A stretch of 64,000 nucleotides of DNA from Acidobacteriaceae bacterium (GTDB taxonomy: Bacteria > Acidobacteriota > Terriglobia > Terriglobales > Acidobacteriaceae). The notes below the pieces were generated by a model. That model was not told the DNA's origin. It did not search any database and saw nothing but the letters and a program-made list of their open reading frames with translations. Of the stretch, positions 33,456 to 42,566 are shown one piece after another. How positions within the stretch are numbered: position 1 is the stretch's first letter; each line of letters opens with the position of its first letter. The DNA is taken from contig JAOAPC010000010.1 in the NCBI GenBank assembly GCA_025462735.1, forward strand, positions 1-64,000, read 5' to 3'. Both the position numbers and the translations under genes were made by a program.

Positions 33456-35228
33456 ATGACATCGGTTCCAGTACGAATCGCGATTTCCCTATTCTTATAC
33501 TGCGCGTTGACAGCTACCGGGCTGGCACAGCAGCCAAGCGTTGAAGATTTGAACACGCCAGCAGTGCGCGTCACCACTCGCCTAGTCTTGGTGGATACGG
33601 TCGTTACTGATAAATCCGGCCAGCGAATCAGAGATCTCAAGAAGGGAGACTTTACGGTCCTCGAGAACGGGAAGGCCCAGAAGATTTCTGCATTTTCGTT
33701 CGAGTCGCCCCAAGTTGCGCCACGACAAGCGGTCGACCTACCGCCAAATGTGCATACGAATAGGCCCGAATACGACATGCCAAAGGGTCCCCTCACCATC
33801 ATGCTGCTGGACGGGCTGAATACTCCGGTAGCGGACCAGGGCTACGCCCGTTCTCAGATGCTGACGTACTTGGGTTCGCAGCTCCAACCGGGGCAGCCGG
33901 TGTCGGTGTATACCTTGGCCGGATCGCTGCGGCTGCTTCAGGACTTTACGGGCGACGTGGCACTGCTCAAAGCTGCGGTCGAACACTTCACTCCGCAGAA
34001 ATCGGTAGAGCTGCAAGTGCAGGACACAATCTCACTAATGCCTAACCTCCCAGTCACGGGCGGCATAGGCGTGGGTGGTCGTTCCGACAGCTTGCGGCTG
34101 GTGTTCACGCGCATGAGCGAGTTCATGAGCGAACAAACGAAATTTGCCATCGAGGGTCGGGTGCAACGCACGGCGGCGGCAATGCGGTTATTAGCGCGGC
34201 GAATGAGCGGATATCCAGGGCGAAAGAATTTGATTTGGGTTAGCGCCGGGTTCCCGATAGACATCACCAGTGAAGTGGTACAGTTGACCACCGACAACGA
34301 CGTGGTCGCGCAAGGAAATACCTCGACCGCTCCACAACTTCGTGTGGAAAAGTCTTATGAGGATCTCTTGCATCAATTGGCAGCAGAGCTTACGGATGCA
34401 CAGGTGTCCGTGTATAGCGTCGACGCGCGGGGCCTGATCGGTTCGACCCTAGCCGACGCAAGCAGCCAGGGAACCAACGAAGCTGGCTTGCTGCGAACTG
34501 GCGCCGAGTACGGCGCCCTGGTAGCGCGATCAAGCGCGGCAAGTCAATCGAGTCAGGATACGCTGCTGACCCTCGCGTCTGAGAGCGGCGGCCTTACCTT
34601 TAAAAATCGTAATGATGTGGCTGGCGCTCTCGCGTCCAGTGTCGGCGACGGCTCCGCCTACTACATGCTGGCATATGTGCCTGAGTCCAAGCAGTGGGAT
34701 GGTAAATTTCGAAAAATTCAAGTCAGGATAAACAAGCCCGGATATGAAGTTCGCCATCGCACCGGATACTACGCGAAGGATCCCATGCAGTGGAACAAGA
34801 CTAAAGATAAGACGGATCCGGAACTGAGCACGGCGATGGCGATGGGATCACCTTCCTCAACCATGGTAGTGTTCGATTCTCGCGTAGTTCCGCCAGCACC
34901 GGCCCCGCAGGTGAAGGTTCCGGTTGAGTTTCTGGTCAATCCGCGAACCATCGCCGGTGAAGAAATGAAGGATGGCGGCCGCCATTTCGGCCTTGAGTTT
35001 CATGTTGCCGCTTACACCCTGGATGGCAAGTTAGTCAGCCACAAGGACACAGGCATGGATGCGCCGGTGAAAGCTGATCGACTGCAGGCTTACCTCCAGC
35101 AGGGCATCCCGTTCCGGACCGAGTTGGAGATGATACCGGGCCAGTACCGCTTGCGATTGGCGGTACGCGATACGCACACGGGGTTCATCGGCTCTACGGA
35201 ATTTCCGCTCACCCTGTCCGGCAATTAG
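33456..35228 (+). CDS. VWFA-related protein, acidobacterial type
   Basis: A 590-residue secreted protein. The start at 33456 (GGAG about seven bases upstream) opens a signal peptide (VRIAISLFLYCALTATGLAQ). An N-terminal beta domain follows (TRLVLVDTVVTDKSGQRIRD, LKKGDFTVLENGKAQKISAF), then a von Willebrand factor A fold from about 112. The metal site is degenerate: LLDGLNT replaces the usual DxSxS. Proteins of this kind are numerous in Acidobacteria and are of unknown function, perhaps adhesive or structural. It is divergent from the sulfatase/TPR pair and is followed 76 bases later by another sulfatase/TPR gene, so all four may share a role. Confidence 0.9.
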   Translation: MTSVPVRIAISLFLYCALTATGLAQQPSVEDLNTPAVRVTTRLVLVDTVVTDKSGQRIRDLKKGDFTVLENGKAQKISAFSFESPQVAPRQAVDLPPNVHTNRPEYDMPKGPLTIMLLDGLNTPVADQGYARSQMLTYLGSQLQPGQPVSVYTLAGSLRLLQDFTGDVALLKAAVEHFTPQKSVELQVQDTISLMPNLPVTGGIGVGGRSDSLRLVFTRMSEFMSEQTKFAIEGRVQRTAAAMRLLARRMSGYPGRKNLIWVSAGFPIDITSEVVQLTTDNDVVAQGNTSTAPQLRVEKSYEDLLHQLAAELTDAQVSVYSVDARGLIGSTLADASSQGTNEAGLLRTGAEYGALVARSSAASQSSQDTLLTLASESGGLTFKNRNDVAGALASSVGDGSAYYMLAYVPESKQWDGKFRKIQVRINKPGYEVRHRTGYYAKDPMQWNKTKDKTDPELSTAMAMGSPSSTMVVFDSRVVPPAPAPQVKVPVEFLVNPRTIAGEEMKDGGRHFGLEFHVAAYTLDGKLVSHKDTGMDAPVKADRLQAYLQQGIPFRTELEMIPGQYRLRLAVRDTHTGFIGSTEFPLTLSGN

Positions 35229-35304
35229 AGTCGGATCGCTGGTGGGCTGTCGTGGCGTCATCCGCAACGGTAGTCTTTTTGGTATTGTGCTAGTCTGAGT
35301 CGCG

Positions 35305-37263
35305 ATGAAGGCGATTTGCGCCCTGACACTTTGCTTCGGTGCGACCCTCGTTGCCGGACAATCCGCATCGAAGAAGCAAACTCCTCCCGATGTCTACCTA
35401 GTCAGCATTGACACGCTGCGCGCCGACCACGTGCGTTGCTACGGCTACAAAGATATTCAAACTCCTGCGCTCGACAGCCTGGCAAAGGACGGAGTTCGCT
35501 TTGCGCAGGCGTTTACGCCCAGTCCCATCACTAATACGTCACACACGACGATTTTGACCGGCCTGCTGCCGAGTTCGCATGGAGTCACCGACTTCGCCGT
35601 TCCTCTGGCAGCGACCCACGCAACCTGGGCCGAGTTGCTTAAGGGCCGCGGCTATCACACGGCTGCTTTTATCGGCGCAGTGATCCTCGACAGTCATTCG
35701 CTCGCCCCCGGACTTGATCGGGGATTTGATTTTTACGATGACTTCCCTAATAACCTGCCGTCGCAAGTCCATTGGGGTCGGGTGGAACGGCGAGGGATGG
35801 ACGTGGTTGGGCGGGCGGAGAGGTGGCTAACCGCACACCCTGCCGGGCCTCGTTTTGTATGGGTCCACCTCTACGATCCGCACGATCCTTACGAGCCTCC
35901 CGCGCCTTATTCGCAAATCTACAAAGACCGTCTCTACGACGGAGAGATCGCCTATGCCGATTCAGCGCTGGGGAATTTCGTCGAATATATAAAGAAGCGT
36001 GGGTGGTATGAGAATGCAATCGTCATCGTCGTCGGAGACCACGGGGAGGGCCTGGGCGAGCACGGCGAGGACACACACGGAATCTTTCTTTACGACTCTA
36101 CGACACATGTACCGCTGATTCTGAAATTGCCTAGAAATATAGATTCCGGGAAAGTCATTGACACGCAAGTCCGCACCACAGACATTCTGCCCACTGGTCT
36201 GGATTTGCTCGCCATCCCAGCTTCGGCAAAATTCGACGGCGAATCGCTCAAGCCATTTCTTAGCGGCGCCAGACCAGGCGCGCGAATTGCGTTCGGCGAG
36301 ACTGACTACCCTTTGCGTTTCGGTTGGGCACCTTTACGCTCGGTGCGGGAGCAGGGCTTCAAGTTCATCGAGGCGCCGCGTCCGGAGCTTTACGACCTGC
36401 ATCAGGATCCCGGCGAAGTACACAACACCTACGTTCCATGGGACGAGAAAGTCCAGAAGTCACGATCCATGTTGGCGGAGATGAGAGCGAAGATGCCGCC
36501 TCCAGCGCCTTCCGCTGCGACTGTGCCCGCCGGTACTGTTGATGAGTTGAAGGCGTTAGGTTATTTGGGCCAGGCCGACGTTGGCAGCTCAACAGATGTT
36601 CCCGAACCGTCGCTCCTGCCTGATCCGAAGGACAAAATTCAGGAAGCGAATCTGCTGCACACTGCGATGATGGCGGAGGAAGACAATCGTCCATCTGACG
36701 CGCGCGCATCATTAGAAAAGGTTCTGCAGCTTGATCCGAAATCGCCGACTGCGCTACGGCAAATAGGCCAACTAGAACTGAAAGCGGGCGATTACGCCAA
36801 GGCCGCCGAGCACCTCCACACGGCGCGGGAGATTCGTCCTAATGATGCAGCTGCCGCTTTCGATGAAGGCCAGGCACGAGAAAAGTTGGGTGACTTTGCC
36901 GGCGCCCGCGAAGCTCTTGAAACCAGCCTGAAACTTAGTCCGGGGCAGTTAGCCGCCCGCGTGCTGCTGGGCCGGGTTTATTTGAAATTAAACGACCCGA
37001 AAGTTGCCGAGGACCAGTTCGAAGCTGCGACACTGCTGGATTCCAAGAGCCTGGACGCGCAACTCGGCGTGGCGCAGGCCGAAATCGCAGAAGGCAAGCA
37101 GTCCGCCGCTCTCGATCACCTCAAGTCGTTGTCTGCCTCACATCCGAAGGAGCCGCAGATTTTCGACCTTTTGGGCGAGGCCTACCGGGGACTTGGGAAT
37201 GAGAAAGAGGCGGGACAAGCGGAAGCTCGTGCCGAACTGCTCCGCCGCACTGAACGGCGATAG
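35305..37263 (+). CDS. Sulfatase-like hydrolase fused to TPRs
   Basis: A 652-residue exported protein, third of the family here. Signal peptide MKAICALTLCFGATLVAGQ; catalytic domain about 28-420; TPRs about 470-650 (AGDYAKAAEHLHTAREIRPN, DFAGAREALETSLKLSPGQ). Metal-site elements: VSIDTLRADH (Asp36), WVHLYDPHDPYEPP, VVGDHGEGLGEHGED. The nucleophile position is TNTSH with Thr76, again not Cys or Ser. More diverged from the minus-strand pair than those are from each other. It converges with the phosphodiesterase-like gene at 37298, 34 bases away. Substrate unknown; the TPR part suggests a docking partner. Confidence 0.9.
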   Translation: MKAICALTLCFGATLVAGQSASKKQTPPDVYLVSIDTLRADHVRCYGYKDIQTPALDSLAKDGVRFAQAFTPSPITNTSHTTILTGLLPSSHGVTDFAVPLAATHATWAELLKGRGYHTAAFIGAVILDSHSLAPGLDRGFDFYDDFPNNLPSQVHWGRVERRGMDVVGRAERWLTAHPAGPRFVWVHLYDPHDPYEPPAPYSQIYKDRLYDGEIAYADSALGNFVEYIKKRGWYENAIVIVVGDHGEGLGEHGEDTHGIFLYDSTTHVPLILKLPRNIDSGKVIDTQVRTTDILPTGLDLLAIPASAKFDGESLKPFLSGARPGARIAFGETDYPLRFGWAPLRSVREQGFKFIEAPRPELYDLHQDPGEVHNTYVPWDEKVQKSRSMLAEMRAKMPPPAPSAATVPAGTVDELKALGYLGQADVGSSTDVPEPSLLPDPKDKIQEANLLHTAMMAEEDNRPSDARASLEKVLQLDPKSPTALRQIGQLELKAGDYAKAAEHLHTAREIRPNDAAAAFDEGQAREKLGDFAGAREALETSLKLSPGQLAARVLLGRVYLKLNDPKVAEDQFEAATLLDSKSLDAQLGVAQAEIAEGKQSAALDHLKSLSASHPKEPQIFDLLGEAYRGLGNEKEAGQAEARAELLRRTERR

Positions 37264-37297
37264 CTCTGTTTCGGCACCCGCCTACAATGTCAGGCGT

Positions 37298-38524
37298 TTA
37301 CTTCTCTGCGACTTTGTTGTCGCCGCCCTCGAAAATCTGCGTGAGCACGTGCCCGCGCATCTGCTCCGGCTGAGCGATGCCGTAGATGTGAAGAATAGTC
37401 GGGGCAACATCGTAAACCGAAGCTTCGAATCCCATCAGGCGCAGGTCGTGCTTGATTCCCGGTCCCATGGCAAAAAATGATCCCGGGACGTCGTCGCCGT
37501 CGGCGAAGTCGTGCTTGGCAATTACAGGCGTGGTCTTCTCATGGTCCATGTGCGCGTGCGGATCAGTTTCTTCGAACTCGCGCAGCGGCTTGATTCCGTG
37601 GTCGGAGACGATGAACACATAAGTGTTTTCGTCGATGTTGCTGAGGATGGTGCCAAGCACCTTGTCAAAGCCAATGTATTGATTGGGAAAAGCATCCGGA
37701 CGGATGCTGTTGATTTTTGCGTTGTAACCGACGTTATACGGAGCGATCGGATAGAGCCAGTGTCCCGTGCGGTCTTCGCAGGATTGCACCATCCAGGTGA
37801 AGTCGGTCGGATGGTTTTTCAGAAGATAGTCGAACACCTTGGTCTGTTGCTCGCGGATGACGTCCACTCGTTTCAGCCATGCATCGATCACTTCCGCCTC
37901 GTGTCCTCTTAGTTGCTCGGCCGAGGGCATGCGCTCGCAATCGATGTAGAAGTCCCCAACATTTTTCAGCAGTTCCGCTTTCATGCTCTCCGGATAAACC
38001 GCCGCTCCGCCCTGGACTTCTGAAAGCTTAGGCGCGCACAGGATCCCGTCTTCGCAATTTTTCCCGCGCGTCAGCATCCCGCTGATCATGTACCCTTTGA
38101 CCGGCATAACGGGGAAAGTCGCCGGCACGTTCGCCATGCCGACAGTTACATCATGTTTTGAAAGCATTGACCAGATGGGCTCCTCTTTCAGCATGTTCGA
38201 ATTCGCGGTTATGCCACCTACGAGAAAGCCGGTCACGCCATGTTCTTCTGGTTTGGTGCTGGTAAATATGGTCGAATAAACTCGCGGGCAATTGGGTGCA
38301 CCCACCGTGCGCAGCTTGCCATAGGCGCCCTTCTTAATGACCTTCGCCAGGTTCGGCATGTCGCCTTTGAGTATCAGGGGCCGAATGACGTCAAGCTCCA
38401 TGCCATTGACTCCGACCACTACAACGCGCGGCTTGGGTTTGAGAGTGCTTTGAGTCTGACCGAAGAGCGATATGGCAAACAACGAGCAAATCACCGCGGC
38501 TAGAACATTACGACGTGCAACCAT
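37298..38524 (-). CDS. Alkaline-phosphatase-superfamily protein (phosphodiesterase-like) with altered active site
   Basis: A 408-residue exported protein (signal MVARRNVLAAVICSLFAISL). The fold is that of predicted type I phosphodiesterases: VVVVGVNGMELDVIRPL, MPNLAKVIKKGAYGKLR, STKPEEHGVTGF, VSDHGIKPL, YDVAPTILHIYGI. Two key positions differ from the family: the first metal-binding Asp of the usual GLDG motif is Asn40 (GVNG), and the nucleophilic Ser/Thr before the PxxW/Y segment is Cys79 (NCPRVYST). A usual His near the C-terminal metal site also appears replaced (GDDVPGSFF). It may be inactive, use different chemistry, or be a binding protein. GAGG about seven bases before the ATG supports the start. 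Confidence 0.85.
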   Translation of the reverse strand: MVARRNVLAAVICSLFAISLFGQTQSTLKPKPRVVVVGVNGMELDVIRPLILKGDMPNLAKVIKKGAYGKLRTVGAPNCPRVYSTIFTSTKPEEHGVTGFLVGGITANSNMLKEEPIWSMLSKHDVTVGMANVPATFPVMPVKGYMISGMLTRGKNCEDGILCAPKLSEVQGGAAVYPESMKAELLKNVGDFYIDCERMPSAEQLRGHEAEVIDAWLKRVDVIREQQTKVFDYLLKNHPTDFTWMVQSCEDRTGHWLYPIAPYNVGYNAKINSIRPDAFPNQYIGFDKVLGTILSNIDENTYVFIVSDHGIKPLREFEETDPHAHMDHEKTTPVIAKHDFADGDDVPGSFFAMGPGIKHDLRLMGFEASVYDVAPTILHIYGIAQPEQMRGHVLTQIFEGGDNKVAEK

Positions 38525-38673
38525 GGGAGACCTCGAATTGGGGCTGACCAGCTTTGGTTGAGGATTATACGCCAGTTCTGTCTGGGCATTGTCGAGGGAT
38601 CCACTTCGGTTGCCAAGGTGCTTAGGCGGTCAAAACCAATTACTCGTCAATCGGCAAGCCGACTGGAGCCTCC

Positions 38674-40299
38674 TCACTTATTGTTTCGTCCCTTGCAGGT
38701 ATTGAACTTGAACGATCCTATCCGTGTCGCCCAGTTGAAGCTTCCGGTAGTCGCGTAGTACTCGTCGGTATACCAGAACGTACAGTCGTCCGTGGGATCG
38801 ACCGACATTGAGCTATAGTCGCCCCACCGCTTGAAGGAATTGATTTGCACGCCGCTGCCATTTACCAGCACTAACGGCCCGAACATCGTGCCCGCTGGAT
38901 CGGTGGCGGCACGTCCGGCCACGTACACGCTCGGGAATACGGTATGGCTAGACGCACTGAATCCCAGCGCAATGTTGCCGGTCTTGTCCATGGCGATGCT
39001 GCCTAACCAGTAGTCCACGTCGGGATCAACGACGGTTGACTGCTGATACACGAACGGCGCCGCGGGATTGCGGATTTCATACCAACGCACACCTGCCAGC
39101 TCTCCACCCTTGACCGTGTGGTTGACGACTAGGGACTCGTGGTCGCCGAAGTTGCGATAGGCAAGCCGGAACATCACCCGGTCCGCCAGTCCGTCTAGTT
39201 TCTCGCCCGGTTGCGGCTCGGGTATGCAGGCCACAGTCGTCGCACGCGCGCAAATCTCGCTATAGGGTGCGACGGATACGAGTGTTGGGCCGGTGAAGGT
39301 TGAGTTCGAGGGAGTGCTGAAGTCCACGTGGAAACGGAAGAAGTTGAGATGTGTGGAATCAGCCAGGCCTACAAAATAATTCGGAGAGCCCGCCGGCGGC
39401 ATGGTGCCTCCATCGAGGTCGGCAGGCAGCAGGCTGGAAACTGTTGACGGCTGCTGGAAGCAAACCGCGCTTGCGGGAGCGCCCGCGAGCATGGCGTTTC
39501 GGTCGAATGCACACGCCTCGGCACCCGCAAAACCATGCGCCGGGAATACATTGATGCTGTTGTAATATGCGTCGGGCCAGATCCCGAACTTCGGATAATC
39601 AGGAAAGTTCGTGCCGAAGTCGAATTCGTATCGATTGTAGGAACCGGTAGCGTCGGAACTGGTGGAGACTGCTACACACTCTGCCGTATGGGTAAACGTG
39701 GTATCGTACTGCAATTGCGTGACGAGCCAACGCCCCGCCAAATGGTCATAGAGGACGATGGGATCACCGCCATCGGAAAATGTCGGCGTGCCTCCACCGA
39801 ATTCGCAAAGACCGCCAAATCCCGCCCAGAGGGAATGGATCGCGACCGGGCCAAACTGTAAGCCGCCGCTCGACTTGTCATAGACCGCAATGGTCACGTT
39901 CACCATCTGCACGAACTGGGTGGCGCCGACGGCGCCATTGGTGTCCGGGGGGACGAACGCGAAACCGAACACATTGCGATTGTCCTGCGCGCTCTGTCCA
40001 TCGAAGTTCAGAAAAGTTGTCACGCCGGTAAGCGGCCCGGCGAGCGGCGCTGCGACCGGGTCGGAATTAGGATTCGAGATCGCCGCGCCGGTTGCACGCG
40101 CTGAGAGCGTCTGGCTATCGCTCCCTCCACCCTTCGATGAGGCGCCGATTGCCATTTGTGAGAACGGTGGAGATACATCATGGTGAGAAGTTTTAATCAC
40201 GTCCGGATTACTTGCAAGAGCAAACGAAACCGAGCCTACGACTAAGATTAAATAGCAGAAGAAACACCGGATCGGGCGAAGATCATGGGCTGGACTCAT
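38674..40299 (-). CDS. Secreted protein of unknown function
   Basis: A 541-residue protein I do not recognise. The ATG at 40299 is chosen because GGAGG stands just upstream and the signal peptide starts there (about residues 10-30: CFFCYLILVVGSVSFALAS). The mature part has a Ser/Ala/Pro-rich leader and then a region rich in aromatic and Gly/Asp residues (FVPPDTNGAVGATQFVQMVN, DPIVLYDHLAGRWLVTQLQY, DNYW-like and YWLGSIAMDKTGNIALGFSA), with repeated strand-turn patterns suggesting a beta-propeller. Several Cys pairs fit an exported protein. It lies alone between the phosphodiesterase-like gene and a ferritin-like gene on the same strand. Confidence 0.8.
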   Translation of the reverse strand: MSPAHDLRPIRCFFCYLILVVGSVSFALASNPDVIKTSHHDVSPPFSQMAIGASSKGGGSDSQTLSARATGAAISNPNSDPVAAPLAGPLTGVTTFLNFDGQSAQDNRNVFGFAFVPPDTNGAVGATQFVQMVNVTIAVYDKSSGGLQFGPVAIHSLWAGFGGLCEFGGGTPTFSDGGDPIVLYDHLAGRWLVTQLQYDTTFTHTAECVAVSTSSDATGSYNRYEFDFGTNFPDYPKFGIWPDAYYNSINVFPAHGFAGAEACAFDRNAMLAGAPASAVCFQQPSTVSSLLPADLDGGTMPPAGSPNYFVGLADSTHLNFFRFHVDFSTPSNSTFTGPTLVSVAPYSEICARATTVACIPEPQPGEKLDGLADRVMFRLAYRNFGDHESLVVNHTVKGGELAGVRWYEIRNPAAPFVYQQSTVVDPDVDYWLGSIAMDKTGNIALGFSASSHTVFPSVYVAGRAATDPAGTMFGPLVLVNGSGVQINSFKRWGDYSSMSVDPTDDCTFWYTDEYYATTGSFNWATRIGSFKFNTCKGRNNK

Positions 40300-40465
40300 T
40301 GAACCTCCAGATCCTCCTAAATTCGGAGGAGGCAAAGATTGTACTCACAAGGCGAACACATTACAATCCGCTACCATCAAGGGATTTGACGGTACTGATG
40401 TGGGATTGCGTAACCGACTGATCGCCGCTTGCCCGTCTTTGCTTTTTACTTTTCTCGACACCAAG

Positions 40466-40963
40466 TCAGCGCCCGTCACGTCCTCGGGGGCCACCGCTAA
40501 GATCTGGAACTTTTTCGCCAAGGGCGGTCGCTAAATCGATTTGATGGTCTTGCTCCTGGACTAGGATTTGGCGAATCTGTTCGGCCATTGCGTACTCTCC
40601 CAGCGTCTCGCATTGCCGAATACGGTCGCGGTAATTGCGAATGGTTTCGTTTTCATTGTCGAGATCGAAACGGAGCATTTCCTTAGGATCTTTCGAGGTG
40701 CGTACCGGCTTGGGAGTGACCGCGGGCATTTTACCGAGATAGTCGATCTGCCGGGAGAGGGTCAGGGCATGATCGAGCTCCTGCTTGGCATGAATTTCAA
40801 GCTGGGCGGCGATGTCCATGTATTGTGCGCCGCTGAGCACCTGGGAATAAACTACGTAAGCAATGATTGCCTGATATTCACGTGAAAGGTCTTCATTCAG
40901 CAGCTCAGCGAGGCGATCGCGAGAAATTTCGGTTTGGTTTGCGGCGGATTTAGGATCAGACAT
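40466..40963 (-). CDS. Ferritin-like domain protein (bacterioferritin type)
   Basis: A 165-residue cytoplasmic four-helix protein. Likely di-iron ligands are spread as in bacterioferritins: Glu29 in LNEDLSREYQAIIAY, Glu62 and His65 in KQELDHA, and Glu137 and His140 in VQEQDHQ. The start at 40963 follows AGGAG by about eight bases; an upstream in-frame ATG at 40990 has no better site. It may store iron or protect DNA or proteins from oxidative damage. It sits just downstream of the HtrA-type protease on the same strand, a pairing that fits envelope or oxidative stress. Confidence 0.88.
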   Translation of the reverse strand: MSDPKSAANQTEISRDRLAELLNEDLSREYQAIIAYVVYSQVLSGAQYMDIAAQLEIHAKQELDHALTLSRQIDYLGKMPAVTPKPVRTSKDPKEMLRFDLDNENETIRNYRDRIRQCETLGEYAMAEQIRQILVQEQDHQIDLATALGEKVPDLSGGPRGRDGR

Positions 40964-41099
40964 CTTTGATTGCTCCTTGGAGTTGAACAACAGACTAAGG
41001 TCAATTTTCGCTATGCAGCGTTGTTTTTAGATGCCGCTGGCGAATCAGCGCGATATGCGGCTGCCCACGTGTGAGTGTCCAAATCGGCCGAAATGCCTA

Positions 41100-42566
41100 C
41101 TAGTCTCCCCACTCAAACGCAATGTACTGCAATTTGCCGGCGCGTTCGATCTGCAGCACTGCGGCTTGCCTGGGCTTGAGTTCGGTAAGCATCGACTTCA
41201 GCTGTTCGACGGATTCGAGTGGCATTTGGTTAATGCTATGGATAATGTCCCCTGCACGGAGGCTCGAAGTGTACGAACTCAGCCCCGGTGATTGGGCGGC
41301 CACGACGACGCCCGACACGTGGGAATCGGGGAGCGCAGCGCGAAGTTTGTCGTCGAAATTGATCACGAAAACACCTAAACGGCCGATAAAGTTCTTAGGA
41401 TCGACTAAAACAGCAAGATCATCTTCCTTGTCGTAATGCTGCAAGGCGGGAATGACGAGAGACACTCGCTTCGCCCCGCGCAGTACCTCCATGTTCAGCG
41501 TTTCATCTGGAGGGTGCAGATAAAGCGCCGCCGAAAAACCTGGAAGGCCCACAATCTGCCGGCCATCCACTGAATAGATAATGTCGTTCACTTTCAAACC
41601 CGCTCCCGCTCCGGGCCCGTCGGAGGTGACATCCGAAATAATCACTCCCCAGTCTTGGGAGAGCCCGAGGCCTTCTGCGAGAGTGGGGGTGATCTCCTGG
41701 GCGCCAGCCTCGATCTCCGTACGGTGAACGTGACCGTACTTGCGAAGATTGTCATAAACAAACCGCACGATGCGCGCAGGAATCGCAAAGCCAATACCTT
41801 CGCTTCCGCCACCTTCAGTCAAAATGTAGGTATTCAATCCCACCACATAGCCGTCGAGATCAATCAATGGTCCGCCGCTGTTTCCAGGATTAATAGGCGC
41901 ATCGGTTTGGATGTAGACCATTGGCTGAGCCGGGTCGGGCTGACGCCACACTGAACTGACCACACCCATGGTGACCGAACTCTGCAAAGCTTCAGGGCTC
42001 CCGATTGCAAGAACCAATTCGCCGGGATACACAGGACGAGTTGCGCCCAGAGGCAAAACTGGCAGGTTGTGTGCGTCCACTTTGATCACCGCCAGGTCGG
42101 TATCCTTGTGAGCGCCGACGAGCGTGGCCTCGAGAACTTTCCGCTTCCCGATGGGCGGTATGTCGAGGGGCGAAGTGCCTTCGGCTTGGGGCAGGGTCAC
42201 CCGAATCCGCAGGGCGCCTTCGACCACATGGGCATTGGTGACGATGTATCCGTCGGGATCGACAATCACGCCTGAGCCGATCGCACGCTGTCGCACAATC
42301 AGCGCGACATTATTATTGTTTTTGTCGTTTCCCGACGACGGCCCGTATCCGGTGACCATGATTTGAACCACCGCGGGAGAGACTCTTCTGGTGAGAGCGA
42401 CCAGCGAAGTATTGAATTGCCGGAGCGGCTCTAAAGCGCGAGGTTCAACTTGCAGTTTGTCGCTGACAGAGTCTTTCGCCGTCCGATTGGGATTGCTTCC
42501 CTGGGCGAGTACCCATGTAGAAAAAAATAGGAATGCAATTGCCGCAGACGTCAAGAAACGCTTCAT
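41100..42566 (-). CDS. HtrA/Deg-type serine protease (S1C) with PDZ domains
   Basis: A 488-residue periplasmic protease. Signal peptide MKRFLTSAAIAFLFFSTWVL to AQ. The trypsin-like domain carries the triad His113 (VTNAHVVEG), Asp157 (KDTDLAVIKVD) and Ser230 (NPGNSGGPL). Two PDZ-like segments follow (about 300-390, with SDGPGAGAGLKVNDIIYSVD, and 400-485, with SSLRAGDIIHSINQMPLES). The ATG at 42566 is preferred because AGGAG precedes it by about ten bases and the signal begins there; about 60 codons of upstream open frame are not protein-like. Expected to degrade or refold damaged envelope proteins. Confidence 0.93.
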   Translation of the reverse strand: MKRFLTSAAIAFLFFSTWVLAQGSNPNRTAKDSVSDKLQVEPRALEPLRQFNTSLVALTRRVSPAVVQIMVTGYGPSSGNDKNNNNVALIVRQRAIGSGVIVDPDGYIVTNAHVVEGALRIRVTLPQAEGTSPLDIPPIGKRKVLEATLVGAHKDTDLAVIKVDAHNLPVLPLGATRPVYPGELVLAIGSPEALQSSVTMGVVSSVWRQPDPAQPMVYIQTDAPINPGNSGGPLIDLDGYVVGLNTYILTEGGGSEGIGFAIPARIVRFVYDNLRKYGHVHRTEIEAGAQEITPTLAEGLGLSQDWGVIISDVTSDGPGAGAGLKVNDIIYSVDGRQIVGLPGFSAALYLHPPDETLNMEVLRGAKRVSLVIPALQHYDKEDDLAVLVDPKNFIGRLGVFVINFDDKLRAALPDSHVSGVVVAAQSPGLSSYTSSLRAGDIIHSINQMPLESVEQLKSMLTELKPRQAAVLQIERAGKLQYIAFEWGD

